Positions 47,301 through 61,091 of a stretch of DNA of 64,000 bases are shown here, in pieces (position 1 is the stretch's first letter; the number at the start of each line of letters is the position of its first letter). Origin of the DNA: Klebsormidium nitens (lineage: Eukaryota > Streptophyta > Klebsormidiophyceae > Klebsormidiales > Klebsormidiaceae); the NCBI GenBank assembly GCA_000708835.1, contig DF237379.1, positions 1-64,000 on the forward strand, read 5' to 3'. The translations under genes and the position numbers were made by a program. The notes under the pieces are model-generated. The model was given only the letters and a program-made list of their open reading frames with translations, was not told the DNA's origin and did not search any database.

Positions 47301-50300
47301 AAGTTGAAGAGCTTACGTTTTTGATTGGTCATGCCAGCTTCATGTGGCATTGATATCTTTCCAAGTCGGGCAACTGCACTGGGTTTGGCGAGGGGCATCC
47401 TCGTATTGGAATGTTGGATGGTGGAAATACACGTTCCTGGTGTGTCTCTGTGGTTTTTACGGTTTCTTTGCACGATTCTGTGATCCCCTCTGGATAGTCG
47501 ACCCTGACGTCGCCTTTGTTCTTTGCAGCTCTTTGTCATTGGCCATGACTGCGCCCACAAGTGCTTCTCAAAGAACAAGTTGATGGAGGATATAGTTGGC
47601 ACCCTCGCGTTTGCGCCCCTCCTCTACCCTTACGAGCCATGGCGCTTCAAGCACGACCGCCACCATGCGAAAACCAATATGTGAGGGGCCCGGCAGGACA
47701 GAAAGTTTTAGTCCATGTTTTTCCATTAGAGGCGACAGGCTTATGCAAGGAGCACTTTCGCAGGACACATCCATGCAGAGCAAGTCCGTGCTGTGGGGTG
47801 GGTTCAGTAGTGATGTCACTTCAGATTCTCACTAAGTTAACAAGCGGTGCATGACGCTTCTGTACACGTCTCCGTTGGCAGGGCAGTGGGGCTGTCGAAC
47901 AGCTTTATTCGTATCCCGTTTGCTTGCACCGACGCCTCTGGTCTCCTATCCCACTACATGGAATCATGCTCTGGCGATCATCAATACTGACGGGCTTTTG
48001 CTTCCTCTTGTCAGGCTCGTAGAGGACACCGCCTGGCATCCGATTGTGCGGGAAGACTGGGAGAAGTTCCCCGGAATTGCCCAGCTGGGCATGAGGCTAG
48101 CCATGGGGCCGCTCCGACCATGGGCTTCTATTGGACACCAGTACGCAGCCAGCCTTCCGTTCTTACGCTTCCTGAATATCTTCTTCCTGGACGTTTTGAG
48201 TTGTTAAAGTCGCTTCGTTTGTTCCTTGTCCTCCCATTGGTTCAGTAGTAGGTTGATTGGAGTGACCCGTGATGAGTGTCAAACCCTGCAACAGGGAATG
48301 GTGCAGACGAGTCTCGAACGCTTAATGGCATGGTGCAAAGATCGTTCTTAACTCGTTTCCGTTGTCGTGAGGTGAAGTGGCTACAGGCCTTCAAAGGAAT
48401 TGAGTCGGAAAGAGGCCGAGGTCGCTTCCTAACCGACAATCAGGGGCTTCACAATGTCAAGGGGACCAGACTTCCATTCTGTTTATCCAAGGAGAGGCGA
48501 GGGTTCTTTTGTCTTTACCCGTGACTGCTTGAGTGCGTCCGAACCGCGACTTTTGGCAAAGAAAGGCTGATAATCGTCTCCAAGATTGCCCTGTTCTTAG
48601 TCAGCTGCGGACAGGCAGGCTAGTTCCGGTTGTCGAGACATGGATGGTCAACTCCCCTGGACCGAAATCTATTATCACCAGCAGCTTCAATCTTCTAACC
48701 AACCCGTCTCTGTGTTTCCTTAGGATTCTTTGGCACTTCGACCTCAGAAAGTTCACCGCCAGCCAGCAGAACCGCGTCAAGATTAGCTTGGCGGCCGTCA
48801 CTGCTTTTGCCGCCATCGCCTTTCCGCTTATCGTTGCCCAGGCGGGTATCATGGGCTGGGTCAAATTCTGGCTGCTCCCGAACCTTGGTTTCCACTTCTG
48901 GGTAAGTCGGACGGGGCCTGGTTTTTTGATTGTCAAGAGCCTGAGGTAATTTCATGACTGTCGAGGGCCTGATTCGAAAGGGGGAAGCTGGCTTTCCTTT
49001 TATTTTTTGGATTCTTCGGCTGTGCGGTCCAGGCTGGGCTTCGACTTTGGAGTTAATCTGAATGGCACAGTCTTTTCGATCCAATTTTTGTTGGAGGTTT
49101 CTTTGAAAGTGACAATGTTTCGGCCAACTCGACGACTCTGCTCATTGCTGCTTTCCTGATTGAGCTACCGCTTTCGAGTTGGCACACGTTAAGAATGAGG
49201 AGATGCAGACTCTTGCCTTGACTTCGAGAGACTTTTTCAATGCGTTGGCTGCCTCCCAAGAACTCCACACTTAGTCTTTCCTCATCTTTTCCCACGTGGT
49301 TCTCAAGGCGGTCTGTAAGCTATTGGTCAGTAACAGTGATTGTTCAGTAACAGTGGTCCCAAGTACTGTCCCACGTACTGGTCGAAAGTACGTACGTTTG
49401 CGACAGCTGGCCATATCTGATGGTTTTCCTGCCCCGCAGATGAGCACTTTCACGATGGTCCACCACACGGCGCCCCACATCCCGTTCAAGGCCGCTGGCG
49501 AGTGGGACGGTGCCGCAGCGCAGCTCGGAGGCACCGTGCACTGCGACTATCCCAGATGGTGCGCCGTGCTGCTCTTTTTGCGTGTAGCTTCGAAGCTTCA
49601 GCATTTTTGCGTTTGCGCATTGCTTCCACATGCATAGCCGCCGTGACTGAAACGCTTTTGTAAGGATGCGGTTTTCCCTTCTTCGTCATTCCGAGGTCAG
49701 CCACTTCAATCTTCGTGTTTGGAGGGCGTTTGAGACAGACGACTTGCTATTGGAAAACTGGGAAACTGGTCGTTGAGGGTTAGTCTACTCCGCGAGTTCA
49801 CTTACAAACTTGGCAAGCGACAAAACTCTTAGCATCTGCTTTGAGGGCGCTCCTCAGAGGCACGCTGTCGTTGACATTGAGCTTCAGGGCACATTGACAG
49901 CTGTCTGATGGTGCATGGGTACCACATGGTTAGGGTCTCTCCATGGCATCAATCTGAGACTTCAGTTTCAGGATCTATTGCCTTTTTCGCTCTGGGAACG
50001 AGCGACACATGCTCACTCCGACCTTCAGCCTTTACCACCAAGCACGTGCCGGGTTTCTGATGTGTCTTCATGTCTGCAGGGTTGAGATTCTGTGCCACGA
50101 CATCAATGTACACATTCCGCACCACATCAGCCAGAGGATTCCGTGGTACAACCTGCGCAAGGCTAACGAGTCACTGCGGGCAAACTGGGGACAGGTGGGA
50201 AGGCGGCGCACAGTTTTGTTTTTCTGCACTTGGCTTTTTGAGAGGATTCGCGCGCATTAGGCCTTTTTGGGGTTTGAAAGTGGAAATTGAGGAAGTTGGT

Positions 50301-50926
50301 GTGTGGTTTTCTCTTTCCGTTGCGTCATGATCCAATTCAGCAGTCGGCCTCTGCCCCCCATGTCGTTAGAGAGCATATGTGGTGTTTCAAAGGGTCCCTG
50401 ACGAGGTAAAGAGCCCAACTTTTCAAAAAGGCTTTTAGTGACGAGTGCTCATGTCGGAGAGATTGGACTTTCCGTCAGTTGCCTTAAGGCTCACTCGAAC
50501 AAAGACCTTCGATTGACGGTCCACTCAGGTGCAAATTGAAAGCCGACCCAGAAACACTGCCGGTTCTGCTTAACCCTGCATGCCTCGTGACGGGTCTTGT
50601 ACAGATTACAAATGCTCTGCGTGAGCTCTCGGTGCTTTCTTTCTGCTTTGTTACCTTCTAATCTGTATAAACTAGGTGAGCGCGAAAAGCTGCTTGCAAG
50701 GGAGGAATATCTTCGTAGAGATACTCCAAACACAAAAAGCAGCCGTGATTCAACTGACTGATTTCCGCTATTGCAGTACTTGAACGAGGCGAAATGGAAC
50801 AAGACGCTGATGAAGTCCATCCTCAGCGTGTGCCACATCTACGATGAAGAGAAGAACTACGTCGCTTTCGATGAGGGTGCCAAGAGCGAGGATCCGATTT
50901 TCAAGGTCGTAAGAACCGTGCTTTAG
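44346..50926 (+). CDS. FAD6: Plastid omega-6 fatty acid desaturase
   Basis: Membrane di-iron enzyme of the plastid envelope that puts the omega-6 double bond into 16:1 and 18:1 acyl chains of galactolipids, using ferredoxin. Eleven exons: 44346-44435, 44738-44789, 45064-45116, 46107-46304, 46966-47109, 47529-47680, 48015-48140, 48724-48901, 49440-49558, 50080-50194, 50777-50926; 458 residues, all junctions in frame. The first three exons code a Ser/Ala/Arg-rich transit peptide beginning [15 protein letters not shown]. The three histidine boxes are present: HDCAH (185-189), HDRHH (221-225) and HIPHH (382-386), with hydrophobic spans between them. Other family landmarks are [22 protein letters not shown] and [13 protein letters not shown]. 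Length is close to the plant enzyme. The residues after [11 protein letters not shown] diverge from the usual C-terminus. Confidence 0.96.
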
Positions 50927-52566
50927 AGATCTTTCCCTTGGGGGGAGGTATTGTTGAACCAAACGAGTTGCAACCTCGCTTGTGGAAGCATTCAGAGTCA
51001 GGAAGTTGATAGAAAGAAGCAGCCACGAATTAGAAATTGTGTTGAAGTCAGTTTAAGCTTGTGTAAACTCCCTGCAAGTTGCACGATTGAGTTCAGAAGC
51101 ATGTATTTGTAACTTGCACTTGACAAGGTTAGTTTGCGGGTTGAGGTAGGTCGAATAACGAGAATTCTCTTCTCCAATTCTTTGCTCGGTCATTTTCCTG
51201 AGCTTGTTACAGAGTAAGTAGGTTCAAAGCTTCCAACCAATTGTTTAGAGGCGTTTCTTTCTCGGTATGGTTCCTGCCCGGTCAATCGCTCTGATCTTCA
51301 TGTGGTGCCTTTTCTATGTTCAATTCAAGTCAACGGCTGTGTCTATGCATTCATGGACGGTAAACCACATAAGCTTGGGGTTGAGACTCATATAGATAGT
51401 CAGTTTTGTCGCATGAGTGGGGACGTTGAATGGTCATGTACAACTTCGGTTCATGCAAGATTTGGAATCAAGCTGTCAATTGATTTAATCGTTTCCGACA
51501 TCTATATTTTGAAGTCAGTGGAGTTAACTATATTTAGAAGCCACGGGCCCGGGGTTTGACATCTTGAAACTGTTTGTTCTCTCACGTCGAGTGACTAAAG
51601 CTTCAAAGGCTTATGCATGATGTGTATGGTCACAATCTAACACCGTTATATATGGCCCGCGCATTGGACAGGGCGAGACATGCAGGCCAACAACGAGAGC
51701 ATTTCCATTGTGATAAAGTGAGATAATGCTTAAGTATTGAAAGTCTGAAGGATCGGTACTACAGGGCCGCGGGTCTGCAAATGACTGAATGCCAGTAGAT
51801 ATGTAAGAAGAAAGAAAAATGTCTCCATTGAGTTATCATTGTAGACTTTCCCAGGTAAGGTATGTAGGAATCTAAGCTAATACACTGAGAGATGAGCAAT
51901 CGAGCGCAACCGGCCTGTAAGTTAGCAAGTGCAATAGATCGTGAGCCGTAGGTTGGTTGTTCTTCCATCGAACGGCTCGGAGTCCCGCATGCTATGGACT
52001 CAGCCTTTTTGAACTTAGAGTTCCCACCGTCGATGGTGTTCTGTACCCAGTAGCAGCTTTCTGTCCGTCGATTCGGCGAAGTTTCGAGACGTTTTGCCGC
52101 CTTGAAAGTTCTAGAGGTCTCAAGTCGACTCCACAGGTCTCCAGACCCTGCCGACAATGCTGTGTCAGCAAGTGCAGTCCGCTAGAGATGCACATGACCA
52201 ATTCAGAGCAAAGGAGGGGGTGTGAAGGAAGGTAGAATGCCCCCCCGCTTCAGAATTGTCTGCAACCGACACTGATACGTAAAGCAGATCTCACTTCGAC
52301 GCGATATCTTTCGAATGCATGTTCCAGTCACAGTGACAGGGCTGTCGTCTACTGAAGCAAGAAGAAGCCTGCGCGTCGAATAACAAGCCTGTCGCTAGGA
52401 GCAAGCATCTCCGCAGAGCTCTGTGAAAGGGGTGGGTTGTGCGAGGGGATTCCTCATTCCAGCGACTTTCTGACGCGCATCTGACAAGCGTACGAGCCGC
52501 CTTCTAACGCGAGCGAAAGCAGGGAGTACAGCAAAGCAAAGCTAGCACAGGCAAGAAGCTGCAGCA
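50927..52566. other. Intergenic region between FAD6 and Hsp70
   Basis: No gene is seen. The part nearest 52.5 kb is the Hsp70 promoter and 5' UTR. I looked for tandem heat-shock elements (alternating GAA/TTC with 2-base spacing) and found only loose matches such as around 52305-52325, not a clear array. Confidence 0.4.
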
Positions 52567-55500
52567 ATGGCAGGAAAGGGAGAGGGTCCCGCTGTCGGGA
52601 TCGATCTTGGCACCACATACAGTTGTGTTGGTGTGTGGCAGCATGATCGTGTTGAGGTATGCAATTCCTCCACCATCTTTATCCGTTATGTTGTGTAGAT
52701 CCTTCTGGAGGCTTGTATCAGTAGTGCTGTCAATAGATCTGCCATTTGATCAAAGATTCTCGGCAACTGGTAACGGATAGTATTGTTCTTCTATCTTTAT
52801 CTGTCTTTGTCTTGACGCTTTGAGCTTTCACTGCTCATCTCTTTGCTGTTTGTCTTCCATCTGTGGTTGATTGTCTTATTGTGGATCAGTATATCTGACA
52901 ATAGTTCTTTGGTTCTTTTGCAGATCATTGCCAACGACCAGGGAAACAGGACAACACCCTCCTATGTCGCCTTCACAGATACTGAGAGGTTGATTGGTGA
53001 TGCCGCCAAGAACCAGGTTGCCATGAACCCCACCAACACCGTGTTTGATGCCAAGCGGTTGATTGGCAGGAAGTTCTCTGATCCCTCTGTTCAGAGTGAC
53101 ATCAAGTTGTGGCCTTTTGAGGTTGTTCCTGGGGCCGCTGACAAGCCCATGATCAACGTCATGCACAAGGGGGAGAAGAAGCAGTTTGCTGCAGAAGAGG
53201 TGTCCTCCATGGTGTTGGTGAAGATGAAGGAGATTGCCGAGGCCTACCTGGGAAGCACAATCAAGAACGCCGTTGTTACAGTCCCCGCCTACTTCAATGA
53301 TTCTCAAAGACAGGCCACGAAGGATGCAGGTAAGGGTGCTTCTCTTACTTGAATGGCAGCTACGCACAGATCTGCTTATTGCGGGTCAAGTGCTGCAACT
53401 CGCACTCTTCTTCAGCATGTTGGAGAACAACTACTTGCTTCCTGCTCTTGGCAGTTCCCTCCATCTTGATAAAGCGATTTTGTTCTGGCAAATGATTGAG
53501 TGATGCTTGTGAGCAAAGGGTTGACCAAGAGATTGTTGGTGCATACTTTTGAGCTCAGGTCAACATCTCTAGTTGTAATCTGAGGTGATATCATGTAACA
53601 TGTAAGTTTTGCTGAGATCTATGTATCTTGTCTCCTCTCTGATGGACACCGCTGCTTGCTTAGTTATTCACAATCTCCAAATCGCTTTTGCAGGTGTCAT
53701 CGCTGGTCTGAACGTCATGCGTATCATCAACGAGCCGACGGCAGCCGCGATCGCCTATGGCTTGGACAAGAAGTCTACCAGCCAAGGAGAGAAGAACGTC
53801 ATGATCTTTGATTTGGGGGGTGGTACATTCGATGTGTCCCTGCTGACAATCGAGGAGGGTATCTTTGAGGTCAAGTCCACGTCAGGAGATACACATCTGG
53901 GAGGAGAGGATTTCGACAACAGGATGGTCAACCACTTTGTTCAGGAGTTCAAGAGGAAGTACAAGAAGGATATTAGTGGTAACGCCAGGGCTCTGAGGAG
54001 GCTGAGGACGTCATGCGAGCGCGCTAAGCGGACCCTGTCTTCTACAGCTCAGACCACCATCGAAATCGACTCACTGTTCGAGGGGATTGACTTCTACTCA
54101 ACCATTACCAGGGCCAGATTCGAGGAGTTGAACATGGACATGTTCAGGTACGTCTCCTGTTGAGCTGACTTAGGGTTGTTCAGTACGTTCCCAAATTCCT
54201 TTCCTAGCAGGTTTTACAGTTGCTGAATACTCTGCAGTTTGAATGTTTGAAAGCTTCGCCTTGTACACTGTTTAGATCTGTTGTTGTTTTCTGCTTGTGT
54301 TGTGTCGATATTGTCTGGCTGATTGCAAGCCCGTAGTTCTTGTGGTGAAAGTGCTTTTTCTGAGAAAGTCTCCCTGTCCTGGGAAAGTTCTATCTGGTGG
54401 TAATTTTGGTTCGGATGGTGGTCCGGTTCAATCTGTTTCATGTAGTGTGCATGGCTTACAAGTTGCCTTCTTTGCCGCTAGTTTGTACTTTTTTACATGT
54501 TATTGATGTTATTTGAGGTGACTGCTTCTATTTGTGATTGTGCTTTAAGTGCAATGTGACGAGTTCCCAATTCTGACCAACCTACTTTCTTTCTCCAGGA
54601 AGTGCATGGACCCCGTCGAGAAGTGCTTGAGGGACGCCAAGATGGACAAGGCCCAGGTGCACGAGGTCGTCCTGGTCGGTGGCTCCACCCGTATCCCCAA
54701 GGTCCAGCAGCTGCTCCAGGACTTCTTCAATGGCAAGGAGCTGTGCAAGAGCATCAACCCCGACGAGGCTGTTGCCTACGGTGCTGCCGTCCAGGCCGCT
54801 ATCCTCAGCGGTGAGGGCAATGAGAAGGTGCAGGACCTGCTGCTCCTCGACGTCACCCCCTTGTCCCTGGGTCTGGAGACCGCTGGCGGTGTCATGACCG
54901 TCCTGATCCCCAGGAACACCACCATCCCCACCAAGAAGGAGCAGGTCTTCTCCACCTACTCTGACAACCAGCCCGGCGTGCTCATTCAGGTATGGCACTT
55001 TGTCCTTATTCGTAAACCGTGGATCTTAGAAGCTGCAGGAAGGGTGCCAGTTCATTGTTGGGGAGGCTTACTCAGATGTCAGGGCTGCTTGCCCTGTTGT
55101 TGGTATCTTCTGGGATTGGGTTCTGCTTATGCAGCTATTAGGGTTTTGAGATGACCCTTCACCTTGGCCGCTATTGTGGTTTCATAGGACTTGTTCTCTG
55201 CTGTGTTTTGGCCTGTTGATTCTTAAGAAGAGTCCTGTAATAGGCAACTCAGCTGGTGGCATAAGTAGCTGGTGGTGATTTTGATAGCCATGACTGACCT
55301 TCTGACCTTTTGATAAATCTTGCAGGTCTATGAGGGTGAGAGGTCAAGGACAAGGGACAACAACCTCCTGGGCAAGTTCGAGCTTTCTGGCATCCCCCCC
55401 GCTCCCCGTGGTGTGCCCCAGATCAACGTCTGCTTCGATATTGATGGTGAGTGAACTTTTACTGTTGGCCAGATTTTCTGAGCTTGAGCTCACGCGTGGA

Positions 55501-56969
55501 CAGGGGTTGGTTGTCGAGCTCGTGTTATATGCTTTTGAGTTCCTTTTGAGGTTTGATGCTTTGTCTTTCTCTAGGTTGTGGTCAATGAAGCTTCGGATTA
55601 GATTACTGACCAGACATAGTCTCTGTCTTAGTTTGGGTTGAGCTTGGTTCTCAAACTTTCCCTTCTGTCATGCAGCCAATGGTATCCTGAACGTGTCTGC
55701 TGAGGACAAGACGACCGGACAGAAGAACAAGATCACCATCACCAATGACAAGGGCAGGCTGAGCAAGGAGGAGATTGAGAAGATGGTCCAGGACGCTGAG
55801 AAGTACAAGGCAGAGGATGAGGAGCACAAGAAGAAGGTAAGTGACCACTTCGGGTCTCCGTTCCCACTTGTTCTTTTGCCCATTTGCTGGAGCTCGTACA
55901 TGGCAATATACATGGGCAAAGGGCAGGGAACGGAAGGCCCTGTATGTGTATACGTTGTACTGGGGGCACTGGTTTTGCTGTCAGGTACTCCGTTGCAGGA
56001 AGTTTCTTTTGATGTTATCAGATGGCTGGTCCAGCTGGTGGTTGGGGGGGAGACTATGCAGACTGGTCAGATGCTTAGGTGAGCGGAGTTCTACTTGATG
56101 TGAGTTCCTGGTTATTTTTGTCTTGTGAAAGTGAAAGCTTACCCGTTTTGTCTTCTTGGACACAGGTTGAGCACAAGAATGCCCTTGAGAACTATGCCTA
56201 CAACATGAGGAACACCATCAAGGACGACAAGATTGCCGGCAAGATCGACGCCGCCGACAAGGAGAAGATCGAGACGGCTGTCGATGGTGTCATCGAGTGG
56301 CTCGACCATGTAAGTGCACTTGTCATGTCGCTATTCTTTAGCAAGTGTGTTTGTTCTTTGTTTGAAGTTGCCTTTGAAGACACCTCGCTATCTTGTGCTG
56401 ACACAGGCGGGAGTCTTGTGTTTCGCCTTTGAATTTCGGATCTTGCACGAGATGTCTTTTGGAGTGCACTAGGCACCCTGAACGAGGGCTGTAGGATTTT
56501 TCACTGTCTAATTCCCGACGTGGGAGTTTGCTCGAGAGTTGAGGTTTTCTGTCTTATGTATAAGCCAGAAACTTGTCTGTTTGCATGTTTGGAGGTGTAC
56601 CTACCTTGGCTCGAAGGGTGTTTGATTGTGTGTGATCAGAGTGTTAATCTTTTCTCTCCCCTGAGATATTGGCCGAAAATCTGCTTGTTTGGCGATGTAC
56701 TTGAGTTCAGAAACGTGTTTCTTTGTTTTCTGATCAATGTATTGATCTAGTTCTTGTTTTTTGACATCCTGCAGAACCAACTGGCGGAGGCTGACGAGTT
56801 CGAGGACAAGATGAAGGAGCTCGAGGGCATCTGCAACCCCATCATCTCCAAGATGTACCAGGGTGGCGGTGCTGCCCCTGGCGGAGGTGCTGAGTACGAT
56901 GATGGTGCTGATGCTGGCGCCCATGCCGGCTCCACTGGTCCTGGCCCCAAGATCGAGGAGGTCGACTAG
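52567..56969 (+). CDS. HSP70: Cytosolic Hsp70 chaperone
   Basis: ATP-driven chaperone of the cytosol and nucleus. Eight exons: 52567-52656, 52924-53329, 53694-54147, 54599-54989, 55326-55446, 55676-55836, 56166-56309, 56775-56969; 653 residues with consistent phases. Nucleotide-binding signatures are [14 protein letters not shown] (from residue 11), [14 protein letters not shown] (from 203) and [13 protein letters not shown] (around 341-353). The substrate-binding and helical-lid domains follow. A Gly/Ala-rich tail ends in EEVD, the docking site for TPR co-chaperones, which places it in the cytosol rather than ER or organelles. Start ATG follows a gcagca leader. Seven introns are more than the zero to one usual for land-plant cytosolic Hsp70 genes. 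Confidence 0.97.
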
Positions 56970-58050
56970 ATTCGCTGTTAGACGCAGACTGTAGTGTTTG
57001 GGTAGAGTCATGAGTATGGACTGATTGCAAGAACGTAATAAGCGCGCGCACAGTGACAGCTTTTGCACTGTACGGACAGTTGCCTGGCCCCATAGTAATT
57101 GTTGCAATCCACAGTCGCAAGGTGTTGTGACCGTCCACCTCTTCATGTGATTGTTGCTTGTCTAGGTCCGGAACTTCGTTGGGATACGATTCATGTGCAT
57201 GCGATGGGATTCCGCCCCATTCGGTTGTGCGCAGCTGAAAAGCATTTTTAGCTGCCGCATTGAATTGCCCTTGCCGTTAGAGTTGTTCTAGAGATCATGG
57301 AATGCCGGGTATTCTTAATGTAGTTCTCGAATGCAGTGAAGCTTTTCAAAAAGCTTCAACCGTTTCAGAACTGCATGATACTGCTTGAATAATTGCCAAT
57401 GCATCAGGACAGGTGTAGCATACTTGATGTAGATTCATGCAAGAAAGTGTATTCGAGCCTGGAACTTAGCATATGTTGCTGACTGTGGATCTGGTAATCG
57501 TTGCATCTACAACGTTTCAGCTTCAGTATAGTACTGGTGTACATCATGAGCTGAAACAATTAGTGTGAGGGTGTGCGGCAACTCAAACGTCTGGCAAGTT
57601 CAAGTGGGCGTAGGGCATGCATGGACACCCCAAGGCCACCGACGGCGATGGGGCCCCGAAATAGCCGAACTTGCAATCGGGTCCGTTGAAAAAGGACTCA
57701 GATGCACGGAGTAGGCATTTCCGGAGCTTTGAAATCGGACGCCCACTTTAAGAGCAATCTTTCCTGTAGACTACCCCGGTACTCAGTCTGGGTGTGTGCC
57801 CGGGCTTCATTTTTTGAGCACGGACCTCCTGTTTACATCATCAGGTACCAAGCTAGTCTGTCTTTTGAAGTGGCAGACACTTCGCTTGCTAGAGAAGCAC
57901 ATCCTTGTAAACTGTTCGATTGCACCATTCATCGACTACCCAAGCGTGTCCCCTGTTCCCCGAGCATGTTCCCGGTGAGGAAACGTCAAACATGCAGTGG
58001 CTAATTCTACGTCACTACAATAATGTACAGTCCTAACTGAAAATCGAAAC
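56970..58050. other. Convergent 3' flank of Hsp70 and MinE genes
   Basis: Untranslated and intergenic sequence between stop codons on opposite strands; no coding signal seen. Confidence 0.4.
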
Positions 58051-61000
58051 TCAAGTAGGCCCATCAGGCGGCCCCCTGCCATCCACGAATGGTGCATCAG
58101 GCAACACGGGCCCTCTCCGTCGCTGCACTGCGTCCGGCAACTTTGGCGCTGGCACACTAGCGCCGTCCTTTGACCCCACAACATCCGGCTGCATGTCTTC
58201 AAAGCTCAGATCGAACGACCGAATCTGCTCGCCGTCACTGTCAAAGTAAAACTCCTTGTTCTCGTACTCGGTCTGGATGTCGAACTCGGGCTTCACCCGC
58301 CGGACCGGCACGCTGACGCTGTAGATGGTCCCCAGATTGGGATCCGTCGTGATGTTCAGGTCCACCTTGTCCTCCTGCAAACAGAGGCGAAAGTCGTATA
58401 AGCCATTTGGAAAAAGGGCGTCCGCTATGAAAGGCAGTGGCATCAGAGTCTTGAAAGTGGCAACAAGCACACGATTGTGTTCAGAACGTCAACGGACGGT
58501 ATCAAGACCGTGATCCCTGCCTTCAGCTAGCGGCCAAGAATGACGAGTTCCACTCTCTCTGGTCGCCGGTACATCACAAACTCGAGTATGCCCTCATCTA
58601 TCATTTGCCAAAGGCACAAGTCAAGACCCGCCCTCAGTCGGAATGGCAAACAGGCTGGACCACAGTTTCATGATGACGCACCAGGTGGCAAATCGTACTC
58701 AACCTGATAAGTCAGTTCGTGTTTTGCGTGCTGACCATCGACCTCTAAAGCGTACGGACCCATTTGCAAATATGCAACTCGTAAAGGTAACTTCAGCCTG
58801 TTGACATTTGACTGCCCTCTGACCACCCTCTAAAGACGCATGACTATGGTTTAAACAGTTCTCTTATTCCGGCTTCTGGAAGAGATCCGGGGCTTCAAAG
58901 GGCCCAAAAGGCCCCTGAGAAACCAGCTGAGTATCTTTAACTGCAAAGATCAGCCACGTTTCGAACGTACTGGCGCAGTGCACCATGCATTTCCTAACCA
59001 GATTCAAAACTAGGGGGGGGAGGAAACGACTGCTACCCAACCCTCGATGCACAAGTTGCGCACTAGCTGGGCTCTCAGCTGTCAATGCCCATAGCCTCTG
59101 ACAATTGCCCAACAAGCCCCTTTTCATTTGAAGAGTTCTTGCTCATACAAACAGGCCAAGCACGGTCTTCTCGACGAAGGACAGCCTGTTAGTGACTACG
59201 AATCTAAATAAATGTGGCCAGCTTTTCACCTGCTCAATCTCCACAAAGTTGGACAGCGACTCCACGATCGCCTTCTTGATCTGCGACACCGACGTGGGCG
59301 ACACGCTGCAGCGGTCGGCCACCAGAATCATTCGCAGCCGCTGCTTTGCGCGCTGCCGCGGGGCCTCCTGGACCTGCACAAGCGTGAAATGTCTCTTTTG
59401 TCGGCTTTTGTGGAAGTTGAATCCTTCAATTGTTGATTTTTTAAGTTATGGACTTGTGAGAGAAGACCGCTCAAAGCTGGACATTTGATGGTGCCGACGT
59501 GGCATTTTCTGGATGTGCTCTCACCCCAACCCGTGCGACAGCAACTTGCTGAAATCGGTGACTGAAGTGAACCAGAAAGAGATGCTTTAGGGTCGTACAT
59601 CCTGGCAGCCTGACCGCCTGGATTGCATCCATGCTTCTGGACGGGATTGTGAAAAAGCCAACATAAGTCACAGTGCACAGGAATCCTCCCTCAGCATTTC
59701 TTAAGTTCGTTACAGACTTGAGAGCAGATCATAAGGTATTCCACCAAAGGAGCCAGCTTCGGAAAGACCAAGACAAGGTGACTGCACAGAGAAGCTGCAG
59801 CAAACCGTTGGCGAGCCCAGTACCATGCAGAACCAAGCCCACAGCCGGCTCAAACAAGCTGGCTCTATGCAAGGATTGTCACAATGAAGCACAGATGGAA
59901 GTAGTCCAGAGTACAAACCTGGGCTGGGGGGAAGAAGATCTCAAACGCCGCAACTAGCTTCTCCCAGAAGGACCTAGGGGGCCGGTCCTCCTCTAGCGCC
60001 GCTTCCGCGACCTCAGGCTTGGGCTTTGCAGCCTTGCGCCCAGTGCTGGCCTGTGCTGGGGAATGCTTTCCGGAGACAGAGTGTGGGGGTTCGGGGTTTC
60101 TGGGGAAGTGCAGACACTTGAGGCCGGAGTGTGTGGCGAAATGGATCCTCAGAGGATGCCGGAGGGAGGGCAACCCATCCTGCAAATAGGCGGCGGAAGA
60201 GTTAGCGGTGCAGACTGGAAGTACGTAAGTGGCATACATGGCGAGTTGTCTTGACTTGAAGCAACTTAGCAAGGCCTAGGGCGACGTCATATTCTGGTAG
60301 ATAAATGACTGCAGGGACTCGGGTGGCACACTGGAACACGGCCCTACTTTGCTCAAGAAGATTCCTCACTGGAGTTCGTCATAGTGATGTATATTGAGGG
60401 TGAAATGTGTTGCGTCCAAGCAACAAGAAAGGCACCGCAAAAGAGGAAAGTCATCAAGCTGATGAGTCCTGGTCAGCAGAGCGTTCGCGCCTCACTATTG
60501 CTGACGCAGGCTGATTGGTAAATACAAATTCCTTCAAGCAGATCAGTTAAAACCGGCTTCATTGGTAAACCCAAATGCAAGTGGCAGTTCTCCTAGGAGC
60601 TCGAAAATAACCAGCGGAAGCAAGACCTGCCAAGGAGGATTGCAAACTAGGGGAGATCAGAAGTTAACCTTGCAATCTGTTCATTTGTTGGTGCGCAAAG
60701 GCCGACAAGGACCAGCGCTCAGAACCCGGGGGGGACTACATATTTTCCTCTGAGCATCCTGAAAGGCCTTTCCCAAAACTGAAAGCAATGAATGCACAGG
60801 CGAATCCTTGCTCCCCACTTACCAACAGCAACATGTTACCGCGTCATATTCAAGCGTCCAAAAGTCTCCTCCATCAGAATGTGGGACCACAGAGGATGAA
60901 TTTGGGATTGCTGAGGATTTCATGAAATGACAAAGAGGTATTACCAGGGAGGGACCTTCCTTCAAGGCTGCAAGTAACAAGCTCGAAGCAGGTTGCTCAG

Positions 61001-61091
61001 CACTTACCGGCTTGTCGGTTCTTGCTTGTGTGCCATGCACCCGGTTGCTGCAGGAAGCAAGCCCCCCCCGGGCACAGGTACTTGCTGACAT
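58051..61091 (-). CDS. MINE1: Plastid division topological specificity factor MinE
   Basis: Positions the plastid FtsZ ring by driving MinD off the inner envelope. Four exons, 61091-61008, 60179-59919, 59373-59230 and 58374-58051, all phase 0, give 270 residues. The first exon (MSASTCARGGLASCSNRV) and the basic start of the second make a transit peptide. Core MinE begins with SFWEKLVAAFEIFFP, continues with AKQRLRMILVADRCSVSP (the MinD-interacting region), then IKKAIVESLSNFVEIEQ and ITTDPNLGTIYSVSVPVRRV, the dimerisation domain. After the core comes an acidic then Pro/Arg-rich extension of about 70 residues, ending DGPT. Land-plant MinE proteins also extend past the bacterial core, but this tail is longer and Pro-rich. 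An additional small exon inside the 830-bp first intron cannot be excluded. Confidence 0.92.

Noticed and set aside
52200-52560. Heat-shock elements before Hsp70
   Set aside because: GAA and TTC triplets occur but not with the regular alternating spacing required.
54582-54998. Minus-strand open frame within Hsp70
   Set aside because: Antisense to a highly conserved Hsp70 exon; such frames are common artefacts of Hsp70 codon bias.
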